Source of the DNA: Kordia zhangzhouensis
GTDB taxonomy: Bacteria; Bacteroidota; Bacteroidia; Flavobacteriales; Flavobacteriaceae
DNA length: 62,608 nucleotides
NCBI RefSeq assembly: GCF_001005305.1
Contig: NZ_LBMH01000014.1
Location: 1 to 62,608, forward strand
Direction: 5' to 3'
Position 1 is the stretch's first letter. Each line of letters starts with the position of its first letter. A model generated the notes under the pieces. It saw only the letters and a list, made by a program, of their open reading frames with translations. It was not told the DNA's origin and ran no database searches. Below, piece by piece: positions 25,723 through 35,567 of the stretch. Both the position numbers and the translations under genes were made by a program.

Positions 25723-26865
25723 TTAGTCCCCTAATAAACCGAAAGCTCCTTTTGTTAAAAATTTTGTTTCAGGAGGCAAATTATCTACATTTTCAATCAC
25801 AATGTATTCATTGTAACTTTCTCCTGTTTTAATTTCTTTTTGTTCAAAATAATAGTTGTCAGCTTCTTGTTTACGCAACACTAATACATAAATCTTGTCA
25901 TCAATTGCAACCGTAGCTTCTTTAGAAAGTGCTTTTGAAGTGACTGTATCTGTAATAATGGAAGCTTCTACAAACATGCCTGTTAAAAAATTATGAGACG
26001 TTTCGTCTTCAATATGTCCATGCACTTTAATAGTTCTATTATCTTCTATCACAGTTCCAACCAAATGTACAGTTGCCTTAAATGTATTTGTTCCAGTTTC
26101 TGGAATTTTAAATTCTATCTCTTGTCCTTTTTTTACTTTTAGAATATCTTTTTCAAATACGGAAAGTTCTAAATGAATGTGACTATTATCTATAATTTCT
26201 ATAATCGGAGTTGCAGGCGAAACATACATTCCTTTGGTAATGTTCACTTTGGCAATTTTTCCTGATAATGGTGCATATATAGACGCTTCTGAAGTTATTT
26301 TTCCTTGTTCTACTGCTTTTGGAGAAATGTTAAGGATTTTTAATTGCGTACGCAAGCCATTGTAAGTAGCTTTTGCAGTTTTATATTCACTTTCAGCCTT
26401 AAGGAAGCTCTTTTGCGAGGTGATTTTTTCAGTAATCATTGTTTTTTGACGCTCATATTCTGACTTCAAAAAAGCAAGTTGTTCATATACTTCTGCATAC
26501 TGTTGTTGCAAAACCACAAACTCCTGATTTTCAACAGTAACGAGTCGCTGTCCTTTTTCAATCGTATCTCCTTCCAAGAAAGGCATATTTTTGATGTAAC
26601 CTCCCATAGTTACACTAACAACTGCTTTATTTTCAGGTGGTACATCAATCATTCCGTTGACTTGAACTGTAATTGGAAATGTTCTTTCTTCAAGCACACC
26701 TAGTTGCATTTGATTTTGCTCAAATTGTACTTTGGATATTTGTATCATGGTTTGCGTAGACTCGCTTGATGAGACTACTGATTCGCTCTTATCTTCTTTT
26801 GTTTCACAACTGAAAAACAAAAAAAACAGACTTCCTAATAGTATTTTATAGAATATGCGTTGCAT
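25723..26865 (-). CDS. Heavy-metal efflux RND periplasmic adaptor (CzcB/CusB-like)
   Basis: 380 residues, lipoprotein signal with lipobox FFSC. Order: beta-barrel start (GMIDVPPENKAVVSVTMGGYIKNMPFLEGDTIEKGQRLVTVENQEF), helical hairpin (VLQQQYAEVYEQLAFLKSEYERQKTMITEKITSQKSF), lipoyl return (ASIYAPLSGKIAKVNITKGMYVSP) and membrane-proximal domain. It lies 10 bases downstream of the fused CzcA-type pump and 14 bases upstream of the Crp/Fnr gene. No His/Met-rich tail is seen, so the metal (Cu, Zn, Co, Ni) cannot be assigned. Confidence 0.92.
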   Translation of the reverse strand: MQRIFYKILLGSLFFLFFSCETKEDKSESVVSSSESTQTMIQISKVQFEQNQMQLGVLEERTFPITVQVNGMIDVPPENKAVVSVTMGGYIKNMPFLEGDTIEKGQRLVTVENQEFVVLQQQYAEVYEQLAFLKSEYERQKTMITEKITSQKSFLKAESEYKTAKATYNGLRTQLKILNISPKAVEQGKITSEASIYAPLSGKIAKVNITKGMYVSPATPIIEIIDNSHIHLELSVFEKDILKVKKGQEIEFKIPETGTNTFKATVHLVGTVIEDNRTIKVHGHIEDETSHNFLTGMFVEASIITDTVTSKALSKEATVAIDDKIYVLVLRKQEADNYYFEQKEIKTGESYNEYIVIENVDNLPPETKFLTKGAFGLLGD

Positions 26866-26875
26866 AATATTTTGT

Positions 26876-29800
26876 TTATAGAGTTAAATAATTAATGGCA
26901 ATGATTGTTTCATTATATTCCGCAAGTTTTTCGAGATAGTCTAACTTTATCTCATAAGCATTCTCCAGGTTTTGAATGTATTGGTAAAAGTCAATTTCTC
27001 CATTTTTAAAACTCCCATTCGCTGTTTTTAAAATTTCATCAGCAAGCAAAGTTCCTTCTTCTTCAAAATATAAGAGTCCTCTTTCTAGCTGCGTTGCTTG
27101 TAGAAGAAGTGTTTTATAAGTTGCTTTTACATGTACTTCATAGTCATTTGATTCTTGCTGAACAATTTCATTAGTAATTTTTGCAGCTTTAATTTTAGCA
27201 GATTGCCCTCCAAAAAGTAGCGGTATTTTTACTCCTATTTGATAGCCATATAAATTATCATTCAACTGAGAATTAGACCCTTGAAAATAGCTTACTGTAA
27301 TGTCTGGTAAAAGTTTTTGTTTTTCAAAAGATTGCTCTGCTTTTGACAAATCAATCCTGCTTTGATAGTATGCCATTTCAGAACTATTAGTAATAGATGA
27401 TGGTACTTGTTCCCATTTTTTTACTGGCGTTTTCTGTATAAGAATACTATCTTCCGTTTGCACCAACCTGCGTAAATCTTCATACATTTGCTGTACATTT
27501 TTTTGAGATTCTGTATAGGATAAACGAATTCTTTTTTGTTTGGAAGCAGCTGTAATTTTCTCTAAATAGTTGGTTTCTCCCAATTCAAAACGTCTGGAAG
27601 CCATTTTTGAAAAATCAGTATAGAGACTATCCAATTTTTTGTATAATTGCGCCTTTTCAAGAGCTATTTGATATTTATTAAAACTCAATGTAATGTTACG
27701 CATGAGTATTTTTTCTTGAATAGAAAATTGATAAGAAGCTACTTTTTTTTGTGCTTGATACATTTTTCTTTCAGAAAAATAAACTGTTGGAAAACGAAAG
27801 TCTTGTGCTATTCCTATAACTCTAAGTGGTTCGTTATTGACCGCGAGATTATTTTGATCATAAGCATAATATATATGAGTTTTATCAAAAGTAAAGGCAC
27901 TTTTGATTCCGATTTCTGCACGATACACTTCTAGTTCGTTGGCTTTGAGGCCTGCATTATTTTCTTTAGCTAAAAGAATCAATTCCTCAAGACCTAATTC
28001 TGTATTTTCTTGAGCATACATTCCAAGTGAAGAAAACAGAAAAAACAATATCAATTGTTTGTTAAAACCTGTGGCTTTTGGTTGTTTATTATTTTTTGGC
28101 TCTCGATGAAACCACGCATATAATACTGGCAATACAATAAGTGTTAATAAAGTAGCCGTAACCAAACCACCAATAACTACTGTTGCTAAGGGTCGTTGTA
28201 CTTCTGCTCCTGCATTTGTTGAAATTGCCATTGGCAAAAAACCTAATGCTGCAGCAGATGCGGTTAGTAAAACAGCTCTGAGTCTATCTTTTGTTCCTTG
28301 TTTTATCAATGTTTCCATATCATCAAAACCTTGCTTTTTTAATTCTTTAAAATGCTCTATTAATACAATTCCATTAAGGACTGCAATTCCAAAAAGTGCA
28401 ATAAATCCGACACCTGCCGAAATACTAAAAGGTAAATCTCTTAACCAAAGCAACCATATACCTCCAACAGCAGCAAGTGGAATTGCAGAATAAATCAAGA
28501 ATGCCTCTTTGACTGATCGAAATGCAAAGTAAAGCAGTATAAAAATCAATAGTAATGCAATAGGAACGGCAATCAATAATCGCGCTCTGGCACTTTGCAA
28601 ATTTTCAAACTGTCCTCCATATGTAATTGAATATCCTACTGGTAATTTTATGTTTTGATTAATTAAACGTTGTATATCGTCTACTACAGATTGAAGGTCT
28701 CGATTACGAACATTTACCCCTACCACAATTCTTCTCTGTGTATTGTCGCGAGAAATTTTTGCAGCTCCTTTTTGATAGCTAATAGTCGCCAATTCTCGCA
28801 AAGGAATTTTTCCTCCTGAAGGCACATCTACATATAAATTTTGAATATGTTCAATATCTTGTCGCTTTTGCTTATCTAACCGAACAACCAAATCAAAGCG
28901 TTTTTCTCCTTCAAAAACATGTCCTACTGTTTTTCCTGCAAAGCCCATAGATACCATATCATTCAAATCTTGAATATTTAGTCCGTAACGCGCTATTTGT
29001 GACCTATTATACTTGATATTCATTTCTGGTAATCCGGCAATTTTTTCAACAGAAACATCCGCAGCACCAGAAACATCTTGTATCAGGTTTCCTATTTCGT
29101 TTCCTTTTTTTGCTAATATTTCTAGATCTTCTCCAAAAATTTTGATTGCTATATCGGCTCTTACTCCTGTAATCAACTCATTAAAGCGCATTTCAATAGG
29201 TTGTGTAAACTCTACTTCCATTCCCGGAATGACTGCCAACGCTTCTTTAAATTTATCTGCTAACTCATCTTTTGTATCTGCAGAAACCCATTCACTTTTT
29301 GGCTTCAATACTATGATTACATCACTTTCTTCCATAGACATTGGGTCCGTTGGCACTTCTGCTGCGCCAATTCGAGTTACTACTTGTTTGACCTCCGGAA
29401 ATTGTTGCAAAAGAATCGTTTCTATTTTTGTAGTAATCGCTACTGTATTTTTTAAAGAAGTACCCGTTTTTAATACTGGTTGAATTACAAAATCGCCTTC
29501 ATCTAAGGTAGGCACAAATTCGCCTCCCATCGTAGTATATACATATCCCGAAGCAATTAACAATCCAATGGCTACAGTCAAAACTAGTTTTTTGCTTTGC
29601 AATGCCCAATGAATAATAGGTTCATATACTTTATATACCCATTTCATCAAACGAATAGAAATATTTTTATGACTTGTGGTTGAAGGTTTTAAAAATAAAG
29701 AAGCCACGACAGGAACATAGGTAAAACAAAAAATCATAGCGCCTATAAGAGCAAAACTAAACGTAAGAGCCATCGGTTTAAACATTTTTCCTTCAACTCC

Positions 29801-31213
29801 ACTTAATGATAAGATTGGAATAAATACAATTAAAATGATTAATTGTCCGAAAATGGCAGAATTCATCATTTTAGAAGCTCCTGTATATGTAATTTGATCT
29901 TTGAGTTTTTGTTGAGCTGTTTTTGACAAAGATTGAATTTCTGTTTTCTGCTGTGTAATATGAAAGGCTATAAATTCAACAATAATCACAGCTCCATCAA
30001 TGATAATTCCAAAATCTATAGCTCCTAAACTCATTAAGTTGGCATCAACTCCAAATATATACATTAAGGATAATGCAAAAAGTAAACACAACGGAATGAC
30101 GGATGCTACGACAAGCCCTGAACGTAAATTACCGAGTAATAAAACAACAATAAAGATTACAATCAAACAGCCTAAAATTAAATTTTCAGTGACCGTAAAA
30201 GTTGTTTTTGAAATGAGTTCGCTACGATCTAAAAAAGCATTGATATACACTCCCTCTGGAAGAGATTTTGAAATCAACGCTACACGTTCTTTAACGGCTT
30301 CAATTACTTTTTTAGAGTTTGCATCCTTGAGCATCATCACTTGTCCTAACACCTTTTCTCCTTCTCCGTTTCCTGTAATTGCCCCAAAACGCATTGCAGT
30401 ACCAAAACCAACTTGAGCCACATCTTTTACATAAATAGGAAGCCCATTCTTAGTAGCGACAACTACATTTTCTATATCTTTCAAAGAACTTAACAACCCT
30501 TCTCCACGGATAAAGTATGCTTGATTGATTTTTTCAATATAACCGCCTCCAGCTACGCTATTATTTTTTTGTAAAGCTGTAAAAACTTCTTGTGCTGTAA
30601 TATTCATTGCATTCAATCGTTCAGTATTGATTGCTACTTCATATTGTTTTAAAAAACCTCCCCAAGTATTTACCTCAACTACACCAGGAATTCCTGAAAG
30701 TTGGCGTTTAACCACCCAATCTTGAATGGTACGAAGTTCTTGAGCAGTATACACATCTTTAAATGCTGGTTTGACATCAAGGATGTATTGATAAATTTCT
30801 CCTAAGCCTGTAGTAATCGGCCCCATTTCGGGCGCTCCAAAGCCTTGAGGTATTTTTTCAGATGCAGATTTGATTTTTTCAGCTATAAGCTGACGTGGTA
30901 AATATGTTCCCATCTCATCGTTGAAAACTATTGTAACCACAGAAAGTCCAAATTTAGAAACCGATCGTATTTCTTTAACGCCCGGTAAGTTTGCCATTTC
31001 CAGTTCAACTGGATATGTAATGAACTGTTCCATATCTTGCGTAGACAAGTTTCGAGAAGTTGTAATAACTTGCACTTGATTGTTTGTAACATCTGGAACT
31101 GCTCCTATAGGAATTTGAGAAAGTGAATACAATCCAAACCCAATAATAAATGCAGTAAACAAAAGAATAATAATTTTATTCTTTATGCTAAAGTTTATAA
31201 TATGTGATAACAT
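26876..31213 (-). CDS. Heavy-metal RND pump fused to its outer-membrane channel (CzcA/CusA-CzcC fusion)
   Basis: 1445 residues. The first 1045 or so form an HME-type RND pump, with the signature AIDFGIIIDGAVIIVEF (Asp400, Asp406, Glu413) and a second proton-path helix in LFGIAVLNGIVLIEHF. PTDPMSMEESD in the pore domain is typical of CzcA relatives. After WFHREPKNNKQPK comes KQLILFFLFSSLGMYAQ, which looks exactly like a signal peptide with its cleavage site, followed by a 380-residue TolC/CzcC-like outer-membrane factor (GLEELILLAKENNAGLKANELE...). It therefore encodes two of the three components in one chain, as in other Bacteroidetes. The adaptor follows 10 bases later. Confidence 0.93.
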   Translation of the reverse strand: MLSHIINFSIKNKIIILLFTAFIIGFGLYSLSQIPIGAVPDVTNNQVQVITTSRNLSTQDMEQFITYPVELEMANLPGVKEIRSVSKFGLSVVTIVFNDEMGTYLPRQLIAEKIKSASEKIPQGFGAPEMGPITTGLGEIYQYILDVKPAFKDVYTAQELRTIQDWVVKRQLSGIPGVVEVNTWGGFLKQYEVAINTERLNAMNITAQEVFTALQKNNSVAGGGYIEKINQAYFIRGEGLLSSLKDIENVVVATKNGLPIYVKDVAQVGFGTAMRFGAITGNGEGEKVLGQVMMLKDANSKKVIEAVKERVALISKSLPEGVYINAFLDRSELISKTTFTVTENLILGCLIVIFIVVLLLGNLRSGLVVASVIPLCLLFALSLMYIFGVDANLMSLGAIDFGIIIDGAVIIVEFIAFHITQQKTEIQSLSKTAQQKLKDQITYTGASKMMNSAIFGQLIILIVFIPILSLSGVEGKMFKPMALTFSFALIGAMIFCFTYVPVVASLFLKPSTTSHKNISIRLMKWVYKVYEPIIHWALQSKKLVLTVAIGLLIASGYVYTTMGGEFVPTLDEGDFVIQPVLKTGTSLKNTVAITTKIETILLQQFPEVKQVVTRIGAAEVPTDPMSMEESDVIIVLKPKSEWVSADTKDELADKFKEALAVIPGMEVEFTQPIEMRFNELITGVRADIAIKIFGEDLEILAKKGNEIGNLIQDVSGAADVSVEKIAGLPEMNIKYNRSQIARYGLNIQDLNDMVSMGFAGKTVGHVFEGEKRFDLVVRLDKQKRQDIEHIQNLYVDVPSGGKIPLRELATISYQKGAAKISRDNTQRRIVVGVNVRNRDLQSVVDDIQRLINQNIKLPVGYSITYGGQFENLQSARARLLIAVPIALLLIFILLYFAFRSVKEAFLIYSAIPLAAVGGIWLLWLRDLPFSISAGVGFIALFGIAVLNGIVLIEHFKELKKQGFDDMETLIKQGTKDRLRAVLLTASAAALGFLPMAISTNAGAEVQRPLATVVIGGLVTATLLTLIVLPVLYAWFHREPKNNKQPKATGFNKQLILFFLFSSLGMYAQENTELGLEELILLAKENNAGLKANELEVYRAEIGIKSAFTFDKTHIYYAYDQNNLAVNNEPLRVIGIAQDFRFPTVYFSERKMYQAQKKVASYQFSIQEKILMRNITLSFNKYQIALEKAQLYKKLDSLYTDFSKMASRRFELGETNYLEKITAASKQKRIRLSYTESQKNVQQMYEDLRRLVQTEDSILIQKTPVKKWEQVPSSITNSSEMAYYQSRIDLSKAEQSFEKQKLLPDITVSYFQGSNSQLNDNLYGYQIGVKIPLLFGGQSAKIKAAKITNEIVQQESNDYEVHVKATYKTLLLQATQLERGLLYFEEEGTLLADEILKTANGSFKNGEIDFYQYIQNLENAYEIKLDYLEKLAEYNETIIAINYLTL

Positions 31214-31293
31214 TTTTTCATAAAATAATCATAGTGAGCGCTCTTCTACGCAACAGTGTAGAAGAACATAAATAAATTAAGTCAACAGATTAC

Positions 31294-31689
31294 TTATGAT
31301 AGCCGTGGTGGCTGAAGAAATTTTTGAGAATGTAGAGAAGATGTACTTGAAGTATAATGAAATTGAACATCTCGTAATTCTACATATTCAATGGTGTTTA
31401 ATTTTATTTCGGAAGACTGTATAAAAAAAATCGTAGAAGCAACTTGCACCGTTTGTTGGCAAGGTAGCTTTTCATGATCTTCTCGCTCTTCTTGATGTTC
31501 TTTTTCATGGGTGCTTTTTAGTTCGCCATAATGTTTTGAAACAAATTCAAAAAAAGTATCACCATATTGCGTATTGTGATATTGTGCATGTTCAATAAAA
31601 TCATCTAGCTGGAAAATATCGCCAACAGTAAACCCTACACTTTTAAAAAGGATTATAGATGATAATATGACTGTAAATATTGTACGCAT
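31294..31689 (-). CDS. Small exported protein leading the heavy-metal efflux operon
   Basis: 131 residues, function not recognised. The N-terminus (MRTIFTVILSSIILFKSVGFTVGD) is a signal peptide or anchor. The middle is rich in His and acidic residues (HEKEHQEEREDHEKLPC), which could bind metal, and the C-terminus ends in QPPRLS. It resembles in size and place the small periplasmic proteins found in front of Bacteroidetes metal-efflux genes. It lies 80 bases before the pump gene; that gap holds a CTTCTAC/GTAGAAG hairpin (31243-31264) without a T-run, perhaps an mRNA-processing or stability element. Confidence 0.65.
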   Translation of the reverse strand: MRTIFTVILSSIILFKSVGFTVGDIFQLDDFIEHAQYHNTQYGDTFFEFVSKHYGELKSTHEKEHQEEREDHEKLPCQQTVQVASTIFFIQSSEIKLNTIEYVELRDVQFHYTSSTSSLHSQKFLQPPRLS

Positions 31690-31927
31690 GTTATGTAAAG
31701 ATACATATTTAGTTTTGACTCTTATGTTATTTAAGTTACAAATAGCTACTATTTCTTTTCTATGATAACAATACAGCTTTATATAACTCGTCTGTAACTC
31801 ATTTTAAGTCATAAAACTAAAGGTATTCGTATAAGTTTATTAATTTTTGATGCGCTTTTGTATTTTCTTAAAAATTAAAAAAAAGAATTAACTTAGCTAT
31901 ATTATAAATCAACTAATATGTGATTAG

Positions 31928-31946
31928 CTGTATCATTTTGATACAG
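31928..31946. promoter_or_regulatory. 19-bp palindrome upstream of the response regulator/phytochrome genes
   Basis: CTGTATCATTTTGATACAG: perfect 8-bp arms with a 3-bp centre, 36 bases before the response-regulator ATG. No T-run follows, so it is a candidate operator rather than a terminator. The binding protein is unknown; the neighbouring regulator has only a receiver domain. Confidence 0.55.
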
Positions 31947-31981
31947 GAAACTCTTCACTCACTATAAATTAACTACCTACT

Positions 31982-32431
31982 ATGAAAAAATTCACTATAT
32001 TTTATGCAGATGATGATGAGGATGATCTCATGTTCTTTGAAGAAGCGGTGACTTCCATATGCGAAGAGAATGAAGATTTAATCGAATTGCATTTATTGAA
32101 AAATGGTGTGAATTTGATTGATTTTGTAGAGGAAAAAAGCAATACAGATTCTGTTGTTTTTTTAGATTTAAACATGCCGTTAAAATCAGGCTTTGAATTA
32201 TTAGAAGAAATACGTTCCAATCCAGCGATACAGCATACGCCAATTATAATGTATTCTACTAGTTCAAGTGAACATAATATTTCGCTTAGCCAAAAATTAG
32301 GTGCTAATTATTATGCAATTAAGCCTAATAGCTTTGGCGACTTAATTAAGATTATTTCTTGTGCTGTAAAGATTAATTGGGAGCAAGATACTCGTGACAC
32401 CAACAATTTTATTTTCAATAAAATTACATAA
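31982..32431 (+). CDS. Single-domain response regulator (Rcp1-like) of the phytochrome
   Basis: 149 residues, a receiver domain only. The acidic pocket is ADDDEDD (10-15), the phosphoacceptor is Asp62 in VVFLDLNMPLKSG, the switch residue is Ser/Thr in IMYSTSSSE, and the conserved Lys is in AIKPNSF. It has no DNA-binding or enzymatic output. Such regulators next to bacteriophytochromes of cyanobacteria and Bacteroidetes accept phosphate from the phytochrome kinase. The phytochrome gene begins 44 bases downstream. A 19-bp palindrome lies just upstream. Confidence 0.9.
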   Translation: MKKFTIFYADDDEDDLMFFEEAVTSICEENEDLIELHLLKNGVNLIDFVEEKSNTDSVVFLDLNMPLKSGFELLEEIRSNPAIQHTPIIMYSTSSSEHNISLSQKLGANYYAIKPNSFGDLIKIISCAVKINWEQDTRDTNNFIFNKIT

Positions 32432-32475
32432 GCATATTTTACGCAGCTTTTTTTGAACACTACACTTGATACTCT

Positions 32476-34734
32476 ATGAATTACAGAAACATAACCAATC
32501 ATGACATTGTAAATCTTGAGAATTGTGAAGACGAACCTATTCACATTCCAGGACTTATACAGCCACATGGTTTTTTACTTTCAATAGATTCTAAAAGCAA
32601 TATCATAAATGTGTGTAGTGAAAATATTAAGGATTTTTTAGAGCTTACCTATCAAAAGGCACTTGGACATGCTATTAGGAATGTTTTTGACGCAAATTTA
32701 ACAACAGCTTATCAGCTTTTTAAAAGTGAAAAAAACGCACTACAGAAAGAAACGCACCTTAGCATACAAGAAAAACATTTTTCTATAAGTTTTCATTACA
32801 GCGACCAAAACATTATCATTGAAGGAGAACCTACTGAAAATCAATTTAATCAAGATCAAAAACTCTATAACTCTTCAAAACAGTTATTGAGTTATATTCA
32901 AGATACTTCTACACTAAAAGAATTATGCAATTCTGTTGCCCTAGCTGTAAAGGATATTACTAAGTATGACCGAGTAATGATTTATAGGTTTGATGCCAAT
33001 TACAATGGAGAAGTTTTTGCTGAGAGTAAAGAAGAACACCTTGAATCGTTTTTAGGATTGCACTATCCTCACACTGACATTCCGAAACAAGCGAGAGCAC
33101 TTTATATTAAAAACCATCTTCGTATTATTGGTGATGTGAATTACAGACCTGTCGAATTATACACACTTACTTCTAGTGCTGTTGATACTTTAGATTTAAG
33201 CTTATCTGTGCTTCGTAGTGTTTCACCAATTCATATACAATATTTACACAATATGGGTGTTGGCGCTACTTTAACAGTGTCTTTAATCCATAAAGGAAAA
33301 CTTTGGGGGTTGATTGCTTGTCATCATTATTCGCCTAAATATTTAAGTCAGGAAATTCGAAATACTGTTAAACTTCATGGGCATTTTATTACCTCACAAA
33401 TTGATGTTCGATTGCTCAATGAACAATATGAAATTGCTCGAAAAGCTACTACTGCCGTAGATACTCTTACAGCCAAAGACTTGAATTTTTATAGAAGCTC
33501 AATTCAGCAACTTTTCAATGAAGAAGCCATTAAACATATTTGTAACAGTTGTGGCGTTTCTGCCTCCGTAGATGGGAAAGTATACACAAATGGTTTTACG
33601 CCTGATGAAGAACGAATTAAACAGTTAGGAGATTTCCTCTATAATTATAGCAAAAAAGGGCGATTCACTACAACATCTCTTTCTCAGATAACATCAAATT
33701 TTGAAACAATTTCCTCTAATTTTCCTGGTATTCACTATCACGCTATGGGAAATGAAAATAATTTCATAATCTGGTATCGAAATCCAACAATACAAGAAAT
33801 CCATTGGGCAGGAGATCCTACCAAATCTATTGAAAAAGATAAAAATGGTTTATCGCCCAGAAAATCATTTGAAAAATTTACTGAAAACGTTAAAAATACA
33901 TCAAAACCTTGGTTAGATGCAGAGTTGACCGCTTGTTCCAATTTTGTTAATTTCTTTCAAACACATATCAAATCAATCATTATTAATGAAGAGAAAGAAA
34001 ACCAAAAAAAGCTAAGCGAAATCCTTAAAGAAACTAATGCAGAGTTAGAAAATATTAATTGGATTAGTACGCACGACTTACAAGAACCTCTTCGAAAAAT
34101 TCGCATGATGGCTTCTACGTTACTAACGAAAGAAGATAAAAACTCACTTTCTGAAAAAGTAGTACACAAAATTGAACGTATGCAAAATTCTGCAGAACGT
34201 ATGCAAACGTTGATTAGTGACATTTTGAAATACACTAAAACGAACGTAGATACACCAGAATTGGAAGTAGTTGATTTGAACGAAGTGATGCTACAACTTT
34301 CCAAAGAGATTGCAGACACACTTGCAGACGCCGATGCAACATTAAAAATTGGAAAACTACCAAAAATTAAAGGAATTCCTTTTTTGCTTAAGCAATTATT
34401 TCTGAACACTATTTACAATTCATTAAAGTTTAGAAATCCTAAAAGAGCTCCGCATATCAGTATTCAAGAGATGGAAGATGAAAATGATAATATATTGCAA
34501 AGCGGTTCGTATCACTTAATTGAAGTTACTGATAACGGAATTGGTTTTAAAAACGAATACAAAGAGAAAATCTTTAAAATATTTTCTCGTTTAAATAGCA
34601 AATCCGATTATGACGGATCGGGAATAGGTTTGGCACTTTGCAAAAAAATCATGACAAAGCATCAAGGAGTTATCAGTGCTGATGGAGAAGAAAATGTAGG
34701 TGCTTCAATACGGCTTTATTTTCCTAAGATTTAG
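32476..34734 (+). CDS. bphP: Bacteriophytochrome histidine kinase
   Basis: 752 residues. The N-terminal PAS-like domain begins NLENCEDEPIHIPGLIQPHG, where Cys17 is the expected thioether site for biliverdin. The GAF domain has DRVMIYRFDANYNGEVFAES, YPHTDIPKQAR (the PxSDIP motif, with HT for xS) and LWGLIACHH. The PHY domain has the tongue motif SPRKSF. The kinase has an H-box THDLQEPLRK (His533), N-box, DNGIGF and GSGIGLALCKK. It is therefore a red/far-red light sensor with a complete HWE/HisKA-type output. It overlaps the convergent heme oxygenase gene by 11 bases; that enzyme supplies its chromophore. Confidence 0.96.
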   Translation: MNYRNITNHDIVNLENCEDEPIHIPGLIQPHGFLLSIDSKSNIINVCSENIKDFLELTYQKALGHAIRNVFDANLTTAYQLFKSEKNALQKETHLSIQEKHFSISFHYSDQNIIIEGEPTENQFNQDQKLYNSSKQLLSYIQDTSTLKELCNSVALAVKDITKYDRVMIYRFDANYNGEVFAESKEEHLESFLGLHYPHTDIPKQARALYIKNHLRIIGDVNYRPVELYTLTSSAVDTLDLSLSVLRSVSPIHIQYLHNMGVGATLTVSLIHKGKLWGLIACHHYSPKYLSQEIRNTVKLHGHFITSQIDVRLLNEQYEIARKATTAVDTLTAKDLNFYRSSIQQLFNEEAIKHICNSCGVSASVDGKVYTNGFTPDEERIKQLGDFLYNYSKKGRFTTTSLSQITSNFETISSNFPGIHYHAMGNENNFIIWYRNPTIQEIHWAGDPTKSIEKDKNGLSPRKSFEKFTENVKNTSKPWLDAELTACSNFVNFFQTHIKSIIINEEKENQKKLSEILKETNAELENINWISTHDLQEPLRKIRMMASTLLTKEDKNSLSEKVVHKIERMQNSAERMQTLISDILKYTKTNVDTPELEVVDLNEVMLQLSKEIADTLADADATLKIGKLPKIKGIPFLLKQLFLNTIYNSLKFRNPKRAPHISIQEMEDENDNILQSGSYHLIEVTDNGIGFKNEYKEKIFKIFSRLNSKSDYDGSGIGLALCKKIMTKHQGVISADGEENVGASIRLYFPKI

Positions 34735-35290
34735 TTTGAGTTAAATGTGATTGTAACGCACTAAAAGTTTCTTTGGCACCTCGAATCATTTCTTCTTCGT
34801 TAATGGTCGCTTCAATTTTTAGCATTGAATCTTTAAAACTAGTCCACATTTTTTGTGTTTCCTCACTATAAGAGTCAAAATAAGTATGTGCACCTACTGA
34901 AGTTACCGACAATTGCTTATCAAGCATTTTTACGATAATCTGTCCGCCTAAAGTAGAGCCTTCTATCACATACAAAATACCTAATGCATAGGATGTACTA
35001 GAAATAGATAAAGGGTTAAAAGTAGTATCGGGCTTAAAACTCGCATGAATGGCATGTATATCTTGAAGCAGTCGCTCGGTATGCTTTCGAGCGGAAATAT
35101 CACTAATAAATGTAGTATCAATCGCAAGCTGAATCTCATCTTCAAGAGGTTTATAAAACGCATATAGTCGTTCAAGTAAATGTCCATATTGTTCCATAGA
35201 AGATAAACTTTTAAGTTCTGTAATCAATACTTTTTCTACACTTTGATGATCTTCTTTTGTGCGTTCTTTTATACTATCTAGTAGATTCAT
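34724..35290 (-). CDS. bphO: Heme oxygenase (biliverdin-producing, BphO type)
   Basis: 188 residues. The N-terminal helix has SIKERTKEDHQSVEK, with the His in the place of the proximal heme ligand, and the distal helix has the glycine-rich GILYVIEGSTLGGQII, which bends over the heme. The enzyme opens heme to biliverdin, iron and CO. Its 3' end overlaps the convergent phytochrome gene by 11 bases, a compact pairing that strongly supports the role of chromophore supply. Tail-to-tail overlap also means that the two transcripts are partly antisense to each other. Confidence 0.93.
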   Translation of the reverse strand: MNLLDSIKERTKEDHQSVEKVLITELKSLSSMEQYGHLLERLYAFYKPLEDEIQLAIDTTFISDISARKHTERLLQDIHAIHASFKPDTTFNPLSISSTSYALGILYVIEGSTLGGQIIVKMLDKQLSVTSVGAHTYFDSYSEETQKMWTSFKDSMLKIEATINEEEMIRGAKETFSALQSHLTQTKS

Positions 35291-35567
35291 TATTGCTTAA
35301 CTCTTTTTTAAAATTAACTCTATATTTATGCTTCATTTTTTCTAGAATCTCTACAAGATTAGTTTTGTAGTAAGTTATACATAGCATACATATTTTTCAA
35401 AAATATAACTGTTTTTTAGATTAGCTACCCATTTTTTTATAGAATCAAATTCTGGAAATAGAAATTTATCTTTCTCAAATAAATACTATATACATCATGA
35501 TTAGTAACTTTGAATTAATCTACAAGTATAAATTTATACAGAAATTTGTGATTTAAATTAAGACATC

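Noticed and set aside
35291-35400. A short minus-strand frame of about 37 codons overlapping the heme oxygenase start.
   Set aside because: No family, no clear promoter, and it overlaps the start codon of the real gene in another frame.
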